Below, piece after piece: positions 27,711 through 35,780 of a DNA stretch of 38,934 nt (positions are counted from its first letter, which is position 1; every line of letters begins with the position of its first letter). The position numbers and the translations under genes are program-made. This DNA comes from Candidatus Zambryskibacteria bacterium RIFCSPHIGHO2_01_FULL_46_25 (GTDB taxonomy: Bacteria > Patescibacteriota > Minisyncoccia > Phycocordibacterales > Zambryskibacteraceae): contig MHVH01000003.1 of the NCBI GenBank assembly GCA_001825155.1, positions 50,941 to 89,874 on the forward strand, written 5' to 3'. The notes under the pieces are model-generated. The model had not been told where the DNA came from. It did not search any database and saw nothing but the letters and a program-made list of their open reading frames with translations.

Positions 27711-28259
27711 CTAGAATTTATTCCCAGCCCAAGGGACGCCCACTTTCGGCAATACCCATTTGTCGAGGCCGTGCCAGCCGGCAATTCGCCAAGCCATGAT
27801 GAGGAAGAGCTGGAGGAAGAGCAGAACCGGATTGATGCTTACCGTACCGGCGAAGAGGAAATTGAGATTGAGGAAGGTGCCGAAGAACGCCGCGATGCCC
27901 GTAAGGAGTCCGAGTATGAGAGCGATGCCCACGGCGGTTTCTCCATAAGCGATGAGATAAGAAAATGTTTCTGCATTCGGCAAGGCGAAGTTCTGGATGA
28001 ACGCCGCGTACCAGCTGGTTACATCCGGGTGGAGGCCGCTAGTCTTGGCGAGAGCGCCTTTGAGGAATCCTGTTACCGCAGTGCCCGCGTTATCTCCCGT
28101 CCAGGCCGGGTTGCCGAGCTTACCCCAGCCGGACAAGAGCCACTCGTAGCCGACGTAGACGCGCACGATGAACCAGAACCACGCCATCTTCGGATTGGCG
28201 AAGAGGAATCGAGCGAAGGGTGGCTCGGGCACGTGGGTAACGTAGGTAAGAGATTTCAT
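27711..28259 (-). CDS. DoxX-family membrane protein
   Basis: 182 residues with four to five membrane helices. DoxX hallmarks: RVYVGYEWLLSGWGKLGNPAW in the first helix, IAYGETAVGIALILGLLTG in the middle, and FLQLFLIMAWRIAGWHGLDKW towards the end. The family includes thiosulfate:quinone oxidoreductase subunits and redox-linked proteins, but most members have no proven role. A TATAAT at plus 28293-28298 (minus strand) gives a leader of about 30 bases, unlike the leaderless genes nearby. Confidence 0.9.
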   Translation of the reverse strand: MKSLTYVTHVPEPPFARFLFANPKMAWFWFIVRVYVGYEWLLSGWGKLGNPAWTGDNAGTAVTGFLKGALAKTSGLHPDVTSWYAAFIQNFALPNAETFSYLIAYGETAVGIALILGLLTGIAAFFGTFLNLNFLFAGTVSINPVLLFLQLFLIMAWRIAGWHGLDKWVLPKVGVPWAGNKF

Positions 28260-28302
28260 GAATCAGAAATTAATTTTTTAATCTCTATATTATATATCCG
28301 AT

Positions 28303-28806
28303 TCAGTAAAACGATACGATACTGCCGGTGGCTATGCCTATGGCGATGGCGGTTCCTCCGATGGCAACCATGCGCAAAGTATTTTTGGAAACGCTGGTTT
28401 TAGTAACTTTGGCGCCAACTATGCCGAGGAGGAATAGCGCGGCTACGGATAAGGCGATGGAAGACGGCAAGGCCTTGCTCACGGGCCAGGCGAGATACGG
28501 CGCGAGCGGTATGAGGCCGGAGAGGAAATAGGAGAAGAACATTACCGCTCCGGAAATAAAACTGCTTCTCTCCACCTTGTTACTGCCGCTCTCATATTCC
28601 TCGGCCGTTGATTCCGAGAGGAAGCTGCCGGCCGCCATCGAAAACGCTTCCACGAAGATAAGCACTATGCCCGTGAGGAAAATAGTTTCTTTGGCAACTC
28701 CGGCGATGGCGACTCCGGAGAGCAATCCCACCGTGGAAACCAGACTATCTTCCACTCCGAAGATAAAATTCCTGAAGTACGATACGAAAGGAGCTTTTTT
28801 AAACAT
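28303..28806 (-). CDS. VIT1/CCC1-family iron/manganese transporter
   Basis: 167 residues, five membrane helices. The first helices read IFGVEDSLVSTVGLLSGVA, the family signature with the metal-path Asp and Glu, followed by EAFSMAAGSFLSESTAEEYE, where family members carry the cytosolic metal-binding Glu residues. Members move Fe2+ or Mn2+ out of the cytosol. The N-terminal FRNFIFGVEDS is standard. A TTAAAT hexamer lies six bases before the ATG. It is on the same strand just upstream of the DoxX gene. Confidence 0.92.
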   Translation of the reverse strand: MFKKAPFVSYFRNFIFGVEDSLVSTVGLLSGVAIAGVAKETIFLTGIVLIFVEAFSMAAGSFLSESTAEEYESGSNKVERSSFISGAVMFFSYFLSGLIPLAPYLAWPVSKALPSSIALSVAALFLLGIVGAKVTKTSVSKNTLRMVAIGGTAIAIGIATGSIVSFY

Positions 28807-28909
28807 ACTTCTATTTAATCACTAAAGAGGTTTGGTATCCACCAGAACTTTTTGTTTGCAACTTTAAGATTTCTGCCTTTTTCTGATACGCAGCATGTCA
28901 TAGTAGATT

Positions 28910-28947
28910 AAAAAAGAGAAAAGGCCTCATCGTGAGATGGGCCTTTT
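28910..28947 (-). terminator. Terminator of the 28.9-29.2 kb unit
   Basis: AAAAGGCC...GGCCTTTT, with inner ATC/GAT, followed on minus by CTCTTTTTT. A close relative of the hairpin ending the structured RNA at about 9787-9815. Confidence 0.85.
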
Positions 28948-29167
28948 AATAAAGAGCGAGAGTGAATACTTCCTCTTGTCGGTGGGCGCGTGCGCCGGCC
29001 AACAGCTTATGTGACCAAATTCTGTCAAATAAGCCTCTGTCTAGTCCGTATCGTCGTACGAACACCCTGGGCTCGCTCGACTCCGCGCCATCTAAGGCGC
29101 CAATGTCAGCGTAAGGGACTTCAACTGAGCTGTCTCCGTTTTCCAGAACGTCTTCGTGCGGCGGCAT
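28946..29167 (-). CDS. Small acidic ORF of unknown function
   Basis: From the ATG at 29167 it encodes 73 residues (MPPHEDVLENGDSS...), and from a TTG at 29197 it encodes 83. The first half is acidic; the second (RVFVRRYGLDRGLFDRIW...) is basic and helical. There is no clear Shine-Dalgarno, so it could equally be a structured RNA in which the frame is open by chance; its start region contains TGTCGGCGACA, a palindrome. It has a dedicated promoter and terminator. No family recognised. Confidence 0.4.
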   Translation of the reverse strand: MPPHEDVLENGDSSVEVPYADIGALDGAESSEPRVFVRRYGLDRGLFDRIWSHKLLAGARAHRQEEVFTLALY

Positions 29168-29231
29168 CGATGCGACGACTGTCGCCGACAACGTCAACTG
29201 AAAATTTCGGACTACTCACTCTCTACCTTAA

Positions 29232-29260
29232 AGTTTAGCACACCTTATAATTTCTGTCAA
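29232..29260 (-). promoter_or_regulatory. Strong promoter of the 28.9-29.2 kb unit
   Basis: Minus strand: TTGACA (plus 29255-29260), a 17-base spacer ending TGC, and TAAACT (plus 29232-29237). GAGCCATATTTAGACATT lies about 41 bases upstream. Confidence 0.85.
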
Positions 29261-29330
29261 GTACAAAATTGACTCCGTTCAGCCTAATGTCTAAATATGG
29301 CTCAAACAGGGGATTTTCAAGGGAGTCAAA

Positions 29331-29492
29331 TTAATTGAGCTTCCGACTCTTTACTATACCCATAATACCTACAACTATTGCCACCAGTCCCAAGAACTGT
29401 CCGCCGGGACTGTCGTCCATTTCGCCGTACACGACCATAAACCCGCCAAGTAATATCAAGAGCACAAAGCTCGCCAATTTGATTTTATACAC
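29331..29492 (-). CDS. 53-residue two-helix membrane protein
   Basis: Starts at GTG 29492 and stops at TAA 29331-29333. The protein reads MYKIKLASFVLLILLGGFMV, then VYGEMDDSPGG, then QFLGLVAIVVGIMGIVKSRK. It has two hydrophobic helices with a short acidic Asp-Asp-Ser-Pro-Gly-Gly turn and basic ends. The -10 TAATAT (plus 29499-29504) ends exactly six bases before the GTG, the same spacing as at gatC and hisS, which supports the start. Function unknown. Confidence 0.72.
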   Translation of the reverse strand: MYKIKLASFVLLILLGGFMVVYGEMDDSPGGQFLGLVAIVVGIMGIVKSRKLN

Positions 29493-29525
29493 ACAAAAAT
29501 ATTACCACGACAACAAAAAATGAGT

Positions 29526-30070
29526 TTATGAGCCTTGTAATTCCCAAGCTCCAACCTTCTTTACACATGTCCCGTTATCTCCCATTTCAAATAAACCAAT
29601 CGCTATATAAGTACCGCCGAAGTCCTCTTTCGGTGGCAGAGATTCAACTATTTCCGGATGATCACTCTTAAATCTTGTGAAGGTAAGATGCGGAGCGTAC
29701 AAATTCCCAACATTGATCCAGCCGTACTTAATAAGGTTAGAACGAGCTTCTCAACAACCTTATTTTGAAGGTCAACGATCTCTTTGTTTTTAGCATATCC
29801 AACATCTATGTATGTATTTTCGTAATTATATTTGTTTGTGTTTAATTTAATAACCACTGTGTTTCTTGCTATTTCTGACAGGATATTTTTCGCTTTTTCC
29901 AGCCCGTCTTCATTGAGTTGTGTCATGTAGACTGAGATGTGCGGGAAAACATTATGGTTGTCGAGGGTAAAATGCGTACCCAGCTTCTCTAGGTCTTTAC
30001 TTAATCGAAGAGCTTTACCCAGTAACCCTTCTGAGGGCAAGAGAACAATGTTATAGGGTTTAGATTGCAT
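29526..30070 (-). pseudogene. Frameshifted 2H phosphoesterase (2'-5' RNA ligase-like)
   Basis: Frame 1 begins at ATG 30070 (MQSKPYNIVLLPSEG; an earlier TTG at 30082 is possible) and carries the first H-x-S/T motif in FPHISVYMT. Near plus 29740-29750 the coherent sequence moves to another frame, which continues SNLIKYGWINVGNLY and contains the second motif, APHLTFTRF, then ends at 29526-29528. Both histidine motifs are needed for the 2H fold, so one base has been lost or two gained. It is either a recent pseudogene or a sequencing error. The intact gene would encode about 182 residues acting on cyclic phosphates or 2'-5' RNA ends. Confidence 0.8.
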
Positions 30071-30089
30071 GAATTTATTCAAATAGAAA

Positions 30090-30263
30090 CTATTTTTTTA
30101 CTCGCCAATTTATTTCGAAAGAAACAGAATACTTATCCGGTATTCGCCATTTGGAGAATCTGAAGCACAAAAACTGGAATTTATTTTCAGAAATTCTACC
30201 GAATCCGAATCTATTCAAAGTTAGCTCTATATCTATAACCATTTGGCTTCCAAAGTATAGCAT
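30090..30263 (-). CDS. 57-residue ORF of unknown function
   Basis: ATG at 30263 (MLYFGSQMVIDIELTLNRFG) to TAG at 30090-30092; an internal ATG at 30242 would give 50 residues. It is rich in Phe, Arg and Lys with alternating hydrophobic residues, suggesting a small beta-rich protein. It ends 7 bases before the earlier (TTG) start of the 2H phosphoesterase gene on the same strand. It may be a remnant. There is no clear ribosome site; TATACT lies ten bases before the second ATG. Confidence 0.42.
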   Translation of the reverse strand: MLYFGSQMVIDIELTLNRFGFGRISENKFQFLCFRFSKWRIPDKYSVSFEINWRVKK

Positions 30264-30412
30264 CTCTACCCGTTGAGCGGGTAATTACTCTAAGTAACAT
30301 ATACGATAAGATTAAGCCATGGCTGACTTATAACGTATAGTATAAGAGTGGAAAATGTCGTAGCTATGGCTATAATGGTTAAGTTCCTTAAAAAATAAAT
30401 AGAACGTTCAGT
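30264..30412. other. Gene-free stretch before tRNA-Asn
   Basis: AT-rich. Contains a short inverted repeat ACCCGTTGAGCGGGT (30280-30294) and, on plus, TATAAT at 30371-30376, about 37 bases before tRNA-Asn. This is a likely -10, although no good -35 is visible. Confidence 0.4.
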
Positions 30413-30708
30413 TCCGCGATAGCTCAGTCGGTAGAGCGCCTCCCTGTGTTAGTTACGCAGCTTTCCCGAGTAATCGGGATTGAAAAATAAGGTGAATTGC
30501 TGGAAACCCTAACGTAGAGTCGAGGGTAATCAGCAGCCCAGCCCCGCCGCGGCGGGGAAGGTTCAGAGACTATCCCTTCGGGGAGTACTCCGGCTCAGGC
30601 CGGCGGAAGCGCCTTACGCCCTTCGGGGCGATGATATAGTCCACCCCCAAAAGAGATTTCGGGATAAGTGTAAGGAGGATGTCCCAGGTTCGAGCCCTGG
30701 TCGCGGAG
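30413..30708 (+). tRNA. tRNA-Asn(GTT) interrupted by a group I intron
   Basis: Exon 1 is 30413-30447, exon 2 is 30671-30708. Joined, the acceptor is TCCGCGA/TCGCGGA with discriminator G. The anticodon stem CCTCC/GGAGG encloses CTGTTAA, anticodon GTT. The T loop is TTCGAGC. The intron splits the anticodon between its second and third bases. CCA is not fully encoded. The tRNA 3' end adjoins the recombinase gene, which runs antisense into it. Confidence 0.93.
30448..30670 (+). other. Group I self-splicing intron in tRNA-Asn(GTT)
   Basis: 223 bases. Exon 1 ends in T and the intron ends in G. P1: exon CTGT with GCAG in the intron, T opposite G at the splice site, extended by GT/AC around loop TAGTT. 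All four core strands are visible: P (AATTGCTGGAAA), Q (AATCAGCAGCC), R (GTTCAGAGACTA) and S (GATATAGTCC), the last two forming P7. These match the textbook group I sequences closely. No protein is encoded on the sense strand. Confidence 0.95.
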
Positions 30709-32574
30709 CAAGGAGCGTGAAATGGGCAAAATGTGCCCGTGTCGTGCTTTGACCGAGAACTTTCCTGAGGTTCGAGATTTACCTCGAAGCTCCGAAAGTT
30801 CCAACGATGGTTCTATTTTCAAGGAATGCAAATTACCGCTAGGACTAAGGTCTTTAGTGGTTTTTTGCGTTGCCCAATTATAGGTTAATCCCTCTTCCAC
30901 CCCTTCATTTAATTCAAGAATTATTCCCCCATTTTCATCCTTTCTCGCACTGATTTTTTTAGGTTCGAACTCTGGATTTTCAGCTCTTATGCTTTTTACG
31001 CCTTCGACTAGCTTGTTTATCGCTAAATCGTTATAAACAAACAGTTCTTTTTCGTTCCAAACTAGGTTCGAACCAAGTTTTGAGAGGATATTCCTTTTTG
31101 CCTGCATGGTGCCATTTTGGAGGATTTCTTTGGTGCAGAGAGTAAGGTCTATAATCTCATTCATTCTGGCATACCAATCTACTACCCCCTGTTTGGGCTC
31201 TGAAGTGGCGTACCGCTTGTTTAGTGCCTCAAGGTCGGCTTTATACTCCTCATGGGTTATCTGCTCATCACGGAGCATTTGGCGTAAACGGGTCTTTTTA
31301 GCTTCATATTCGGCTTTATCGGCTTCGCCCTTCTCTTTTCTGAATACCGTATCGTTAATCTCTTTATCCCGTAGTTCCGTAATGTACTTTTTTGACCATT
31401 CGGCAAGATCTCTGGAAAAGGTCAGATTTTCATCAACAAATAATAATAATTTCTCTACGATATTTACTTCAGAGAGAGATTTATATTCTTGGCGGGCTTT
31501 CTTCTTCTTTACATTGTAATAATACGTAAAATTCAGATATTTGGGATGTTCCAGCATCGCGATCTCCTTACCACATTTAGGGCAGTGCGTCCTGCTTAAA
31601 TAGGCAATCTTGTTTTTGCAATCACAAATAAGTTGATACTTTACATCTTGGCCGATAAAAGCACCTTCATCTGATTGTAAAAAGCCGGAAAATGTTGCTT
31701 CATTGGTTTGGGTTTTGGGAATATTTTTTCGGGCAAGGATATTTTTGATTTTAATATGTTGATCCTCTGTTATTATTCTAGGAAGACTCTCATTGAGTTC
31801 GTATCTCTCACCGCCATAGAAGAAAAACCCGGCGTATATTGGATCTTTTAAAATCTCATATATTCGAGAAAGTGTGATAAGGTTTCCTCCGATCTTCTTT
31901 CTCTTTACAGTGTTTAATTTGAGCTCTTTGACGGCGTATCTATGTAACTTACCGGCAGAGTAGGTGCCGGTCAAAAACATTTCGAGGATGATCTTGATTG
32001 CCTCAAACCTTAACTTATCTACTAGCCATTTCCTGTTGCCCTTTTCTTCTGATTTGTCGTTAAGGAAACCAAGAGAAGCTACTCCGTGAGGATAGCCCTT
32101 CAGTGCCTTTGTCTTCTGGCCCTCTTTCACCATCTCACCCTTATCGTCGCTATCTTTCTTTGAAAAAATAAGCTCAAGAGCAATCATCATTTTATCGGTA
32201 GATGAACAGGTATAGCAGGTTGAATTAGGGGTTCTGATGTATAACAGCTTCTTCTCATCCATAAGAGAAATCACACAACCTGCGTCTATAGGGTTTCTTG
32301 AAATACGATTAGCGCGAATGACGAGAATTGCATTGGCTTTGCCGGACTTGATGAGGTGCATCATCTCGTTAAACCCCTCGCGGCCTGTCTTAAAAGCGGT
32401 CTTACTTTCAGAAATAGTCTTGACGATATTAAGTCCATTTCGCTCCGCATGTTCTCCGAGTTCCCTTATTTGGGTGGGTAGTGACTGAATTTGCTTATCT
32501 TCACCCTCTTCGCTTGATTTGCGACAATAGAGGATATATTTTAGCTTACTTGTGTCTAGGTTGTAGTTGTTCAT
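30595..32574 (-). CDS. Large serine recombinase (integrase)
   Basis: 659 residues. The N-terminal resolvase domain has YCRKSS (catalytic Ser at about residue 20) and RANRISRNPIDAG. The recombinase domain follows (GFLNDKSEEKGNRKW...DPIYAGFFFYGG), then a zinc ribbon with CDC and CPKC, then a coiled coil (about residues 420-480). The last 37 residues (LRDQGSNLGHPPYTYPE...) are antisense to the tRNA-Asn 3' exon and intron, so the natural C-terminus in other hosts may differ; integration probably fused this tail. It likely moved the island to its right. The real mRNA end is unknown. Confidence 0.92.
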   Translation of the reverse strand: MNNYNLDTSKLKYILYCRKSSEEGEDKQIQSLPTQIRELGEHAERNGLNIVKTISESKTAFKTGREGFNEMMHLIKSGKANAILVIRANRISRNPIDAGCVISLMDEKKLLYIRTPNSTCYTCSSTDKMMIALELIFSKKDSDDKGEMVKEGQKTKALKGYPHGVASLGFLNDKSEEKGNRKWLVDKLRFEAIKIILEMFLTGTYSAGKLHRYAVKELKLNTVKRKKIGGNLITLSRIYEILKDPIYAGFFFYGGERYELNESLPRIITEDQHIKIKNILARKNIPKTQTNEATFSGFLQSDEGAFIGQDVKYQLICDCKNKIAYLSRTHCPKCGKEIAMLEHPKYLNFTYYYNVKKKKARQEYKSLSEVNIVEKLLLFVDENLTFSRDLAEWSKKYITELRDKEINDTVFRKEKGEADKAEYEAKKTRLRQMLRDEQITHEEYKADLEALNKRYATSEPKQGVVDWYARMNEIIDLTLCTKEILQNGTMQAKRNILSKLGSNLVWNEKELFVYNDLAINKLVEGVKSIRAENPEFEPKKISARKDENGGIILELNEGVEEGLTYNWATQKTTKDLSPSGNLHSLKIEPSLELSELRGKSRTSGKFSVKARHGHILPISRSLLRDQGSNLGHPPYTYPEISFGGGLYHRPEGRKALPPA

Positions 32575-32747
32575 AAAGACAAAAATGAGGTGACGACTAT
32601 TACTTTTAGTTGCTACACCAAGAGAAAGTCATCACCTCGTTTTTATTTACAAAAATACTTATAGTTTATGGGTATTTTTATACTCCTCTGGTGTAGCGTT
32701 TGTTATTGTAGCACGGCCCCCGGAACCCCTTATTCAGCCCTAAGTAA
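32575..32747 (-). promoter_or_regulatory. Recombinase upstream region with a large hairpin
   Basis: Stem GAGGTGA-C-GAC (32587-32597) with GTC-A-TCACCTC (32628-32638), loop 30 bases, T runs on both outer sides. It lies 13 bases before the recombinase ATG and could attenuate it. TGGTGTAGC occurs in the loop on minus and again on plus at about 32689, an inverted pair. No gene is seen in this stretch. Confidence 0.5.
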
Positions 32748-32912
32748 TTAAGCATTTTTAACCTTCATTTTTAAATTTTCTGCTAAAATAGTCAGTAAAA
32801 GTAGGCCTATTCTATCTAAATCTTCGTCAGAGAAGTCACTAGTTCTGTCTAATCCGATTTCTTTTTGTAAGATATTTCTTAAGTTCTCTTTCGCCTCAAT
32901 GCTAAGAATCAT
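32748..32912 (-). CDS. 54-residue helical protein of the island
   Basis: ATG at 32912 to TAA at 32748-32750 encodes MILSIEAKENLRNILQKEIG followed by a short acidic helix and LLLLTILAENLKMKVKNA. The start overlaps the end of the primase-polymerase gene by 11 bases in another frame, an arrangement typical of translational coupling. Amphipathic helices and no membrane segment. No family recognised; a small partner or regulator of the replication protein is possible. Confidence 0.72.
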   Translation of the reverse strand: MILSIEAKENLRNILQKEIGLDRTSDFSDEDLDRIGLLLLTILAENLKMKVKNA

Positions 32913-34953
32913 GTTGGCTAGGAGTCTCCGTTAAATCACCCTTTTCATCTTCCTGCTTTCCCGCCTCTATAGACAACTGGGAAACAGGAAGATCGTCGTC
33001 CTCGGCAGAGTAGTAGGAGTCAGTACCAGGAAGGTTCGAATAATCCTTTGGTGGGAGACGATAATAGGCTTTTTTCCTCTGGTCTTTTTCTAATTCTTCC
33101 TTTGGAACGCGCATGTTTTGTCCACTCTTTTCAGCAATCTTTATACCGTCATCTATGGCTGTCTTACCGAACTCTTCACTAAGAGCTACATGAATATCGT
33201 CCCGACTTTTCATTCCATCGCTGAGGAAATCAGTAAGTGCTTCAGCTGCTTCTTCGGCCTTTTTCTTTTTCTCGTCATGATCACCGGCATACTCAAATCC
33301 TGACGGGCTTGGTTTACCAGCATCATCCAGTGCGTCTTTAAGAATTTTGACCTCAAAAGGCTTTAATAATTCATCTTGGCGTAATTTTGTCTGTCGAATA
33401 ATGAGACAATCTTCATCCTGTTTTTTCTCAATGACAATATGGCAATCCACTGCCGCCAAAATATCGGATGATCCTCTCATACTTTGGCCGGGGTTAATTT
33501 TCCCGAAACCTTGTTGTTTCCTGTGGTGATGAGTGAACAGGATGGATGCTCCCGCGCCAGTTATTTTCTGGAGCCAACTGAACACCTTCGCCATACCCTT
33601 TGCATCATTTTCATCCTGTTGATGTACCCTGACGAGAGAATCAAGGATGAGAAGTTTGATATTCTTCTCCTTTATAATCTCTAAGATTGCGTTGCTTGTT
33701 TCCTCATTATCAACTTTAATGCCATTTTGTGAGAGATAGTAAATGTTGTCTGTTTCCTTAGCTCCAAGCAGCCTTAAACGCTTCTTTAAAAGCCGTAGGT
33801 GGTCTTCCTCGTCTATCACTAATACCCCTCCTTGTGTCGCTTTGTATTTACCGAACACTAATCCTCCTCGTGCCACACAGAGAGCCTTGTGAATAGACAC
33901 CCACGTTTTGAAGTCCCCTGGATGGCCGGAGAGTGCCGTTATGCCTTGTTTGGAGATTAACGACTCAATAAGCCAATCTTCCTCGCCGAAGTCATGTGAT
34001 AAGATTTCGCCTATGGTCCAGATGTGGAGTTTGTCTATGGGGGCTTTTTCAGTAGGGGTTGCTCCTGTCTCTCTACTAGCTATTTCACGCTCTAATATTC
34101 CCTCTATTGTGTTATCTAATTCTTTTTTTCTCTGATGAAATGGCTCTGGCGACTTTACCACCGTTCTATCCCAACCATAGAGGGCTAAACGGGCAATTTC
34201 TACCTGTTTAGGTGTTGTGGCATCCTTTAATACAAGTCCGGCAACTTGGGCCATAGCCATATGTCGCATACCTTCGCCCACCTTCACTCCTTCCCGTAAT
34301 ATTTCGATCGCAGATGTCTTATTGCCATTGCTTTCGTTTTCAGAATATTCCGGCACGGCTATATCCAATTCTTCAAGTGTGTATTTTGCCTCTGGTTTGT
34401 AGTACATTATCCTTATTTCAAAAGGATTATTCGGATCTTTTAGATGGAGAGTATATGGCACGCGAAGCACCCTAGATGGGTCAATAGCTGCCTTATCGCC
34501 CTTAAAACATTGCACTAGTCGTTTCTGCACATTTCTCCACTTTTCAATATTCCCTGACGTTGGTACAAGGTGTTCCAGGTAGAGCCAGATTAGATGAACT
34601 CCTTTTTGGGTACGATTTATTATTGTTGGGGCCGGCACGCCTTCTTCCATACCGGACATGATTGCTTCTTGTATAAGTTTTTCTTTTTCTTCTTGCGACA
34701 AGGTGGCATCCACATCGAAATCTACGTAGTTGCCATTTAACGACAATAATTGTGATTGATCCGCACTACCTGTTGGAGGAAAGCCATTAACAGTGAAGAA
34801 TACGCCGTACCCCTTCTGGTTCCACGTTAGATCTAATTTGTCATTCCCCTGTATAGTTTGGCCATTCACATCATGGATATAGCGAAACCGGGTCCCGGGG
34901 AAGAAACCTATAAATTGATTCTGCGTCAGTAAGTTTTCGTTTGAGTTCTTCAT
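32902..34953 (-). CDS. Primase-polymerase fused to RepA-like AAA ATPase
   Basis: 683 residues, a plasmid/phage-type replication protein. The N-terminal part resembles a PrimPol: metal-binding VDFDVDA (Asp78, Asp80, Asp82), then GVHLIWLYLE with His120, then RVLRVPYTLHLKDP. The C-terminal part is a RecA/RepA-like helicase domain: Walker A GHPGDFKT (343-350), acidic VLVIDEED (about 377-384), Walker B LLILDSL (Asp438), and the sensor FTHHHRKQ. A disordered acidic tail follows. It is the key evidence that the island is, or was, a self-replicating element. It is preceded immediately by a nucleotidyltransferase gene. Confidence 0.88.
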   Translation of the reverse strand: MKNSNENLLTQNQFIGFFPGTRFRYIHDVNGQTIQGNDKLDLTWNQKGYGVFFTVNGFPPTGSADQSQLLSLNGNYVDFDVDATLSQEEKEKLIQEAIMSGMEEGVPAPTIINRTQKGVHLIWLYLEHLVPTSGNIEKWRNVQKRLVQCFKGDKAAIDPSRVLRVPYTLHLKDPNNPFEIRIMYYKPEAKYTLEELDIAVPEYSENESNGNKTSAIEILREGVKVGEGMRHMAMAQVAGLVLKDATTPKQVEIARLALYGWDRTVVKSPEPFHQRKKELDNTIEGILEREIASRETGATPTEKAPIDKLHIWTIGEILSHDFGEEDWLIESLISKQGITALSGHPGDFKTWVSIHKALCVARGGLVFGKYKATQGGVLVIDEEDHLRLLKKRLRLLGAKETDNIYYLSQNGIKVDNEETSNAILEIIKEKNIKLLILDSLVRVHQQDENDAKGMAKVFSWLQKITGAGASILFTHHHRKQQGFGKINPGQSMRGSSDILAAVDCHIVIEKKQDEDCLIIRQTKLRQDELLKPFEVKILKDALDDAGKPSPSGFEYAGDHDEKKKKAEEAAEALTDFLSDGMKSRDDIHVALSEEFGKTAIDDGIKIAEKSGQNMRVPKEELEKDQRKKAYYRLPPKDYSNLPGTDSYYSAEDDDLPVSQLSIEAGKQEDEKGDLTETPSQHDS

Positions 34954-34954
34954 T

Positions 34955-35491
34955 TTATTTCCAGTTTCGATCTTCCGGCTCAGCGTAGGGTAGACCTAGT
35001 AAGCGGAAAAGATCCTTTTCTTCCCGGACTTCGTACTTTTCACCGTCACGGTCGTATAAGTAGCCACCTTTACTATGGAGCCCATGCCGGACCCAACTTT
35101 TAGCCAACACGTTGTGACTATATTCCGCTGGGCCGGTACGGATGCCGAGGATGGATCCCCAATTGCCCTCTTCCGCGAAGAAAAGGTCTAGCTTTATGCC
35201 ACTAGGAAGTATTCTCTGGGTATATTTAACTAGGCCAAAGGTCATTTCTCCCTTAACTTTTGGCCACTTATTGACCACCGCTGCTAGACCATTTTCAAAA
35301 AGTCCGCTTGAATATGGTTTTGGGATAGCCACGATCTCAATATCTCCAATCTCAGTTTTCTTTCTACGGATCGAGCCGGCTACCTCGATGCGCTCACAGT
35401 AGGGGCGTAATTGTTCTACAACATCCAAAGCTATTGCATGCGCCTTATCGAGAGGATATTTATTTTCTTTTGTTGCGACTTTTGTTTCCAT
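34955..35491 (-). CDS. DNA polymerase beta-type nucleotidyltransferase
   Basis: 178 residues. The palm motif of family X polymerases is seen: EVAGSIRRKKTEIGDIEIV, with Gly39-Ser40 and acidic Asp50 and Glu52. The third carboxylate is Asp102 in IKLDLFFAE. No helix-hairpin-helix or 8-kDa domain is present, so this is a minimal catalytic unit, as found in phages and mobile elements. Polymerase, ligase-associated or terminal transferase activity cannot be told apart. One base separates its stop from the primase-polymerase gene start. Confidence 0.85.
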   Translation of the reverse strand: METKVATKENKYPLDKAHAIALDVVEQLRPYCERIEVAGSIRRKKTEIGDIEIVAIPKPYSSGLFENGLAAVVNKWPKVKGEMTFGLVKYTQRILPSGIKLDLFFAEEGNWGSILGIRTGPAEYSHNVLAKSWVRHGLHSKGGYLYDRDGEKYEVREEKDLFRLLGLPYAEPEDRNWK

Positions 35492-35492
35492 T

Positions 35493-35780
35493 TTATTTTT
35501 TAGATGCGCGATTACTCAGGGACTTTTCATTACGTGCTAATCGTCCCATCATTGGAAAGAACACTAGGTCCGCCCATTTCAAGTCGTAATGGGCAATTGA
35601 TTCGCCGTTCATGCTAATCTCTATGGAGCTTCCATACTTCTTACCTTCTCTAGTGGCAATAAGATCAAGGTGTAGGCCGTCTACAAGTTCTGCTAAACAT
35701 AAGGAGATACAGAGTGGAGATTTTTCCCCAGAACTGTTTGATGAATTTCTCTTTTTGGTTGATAACTTTTTATTTTTCAT
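35493..35780 (-). CDS. 95-residue protein of unknown function
   Basis: Ser/Lys/Asn-rich first 22 residues, then alternating hydrophobic stretches (LCLAELVDGLHLDLIATREGKKYGSSIEISMNG) suggesting a small beta-sheet domain, and a basic end. It lies one base upstream of the nucleotidyltransferase gene and is part of the same transcript. Single-strand DNA-binding or antitoxin-like roles are possible, with no motif to decide. Confidence 0.6.
   Translation of the reverse strand: MKNKKLSTKKRNSSNSSGEKSPLCISLCLAELVDGLHLDLIATREGKKYGSSIEISMNGESIAHYDLKWADLVFFPMMGRLARNEKSLSNRASKK

Noticed and set aside
29335-29523. A 62-codon plus-strand frame
   Set aside because: It is opposite the 53-residue membrane protein, which has a -10 at the standard six-base distance and a clear two-helix composition.
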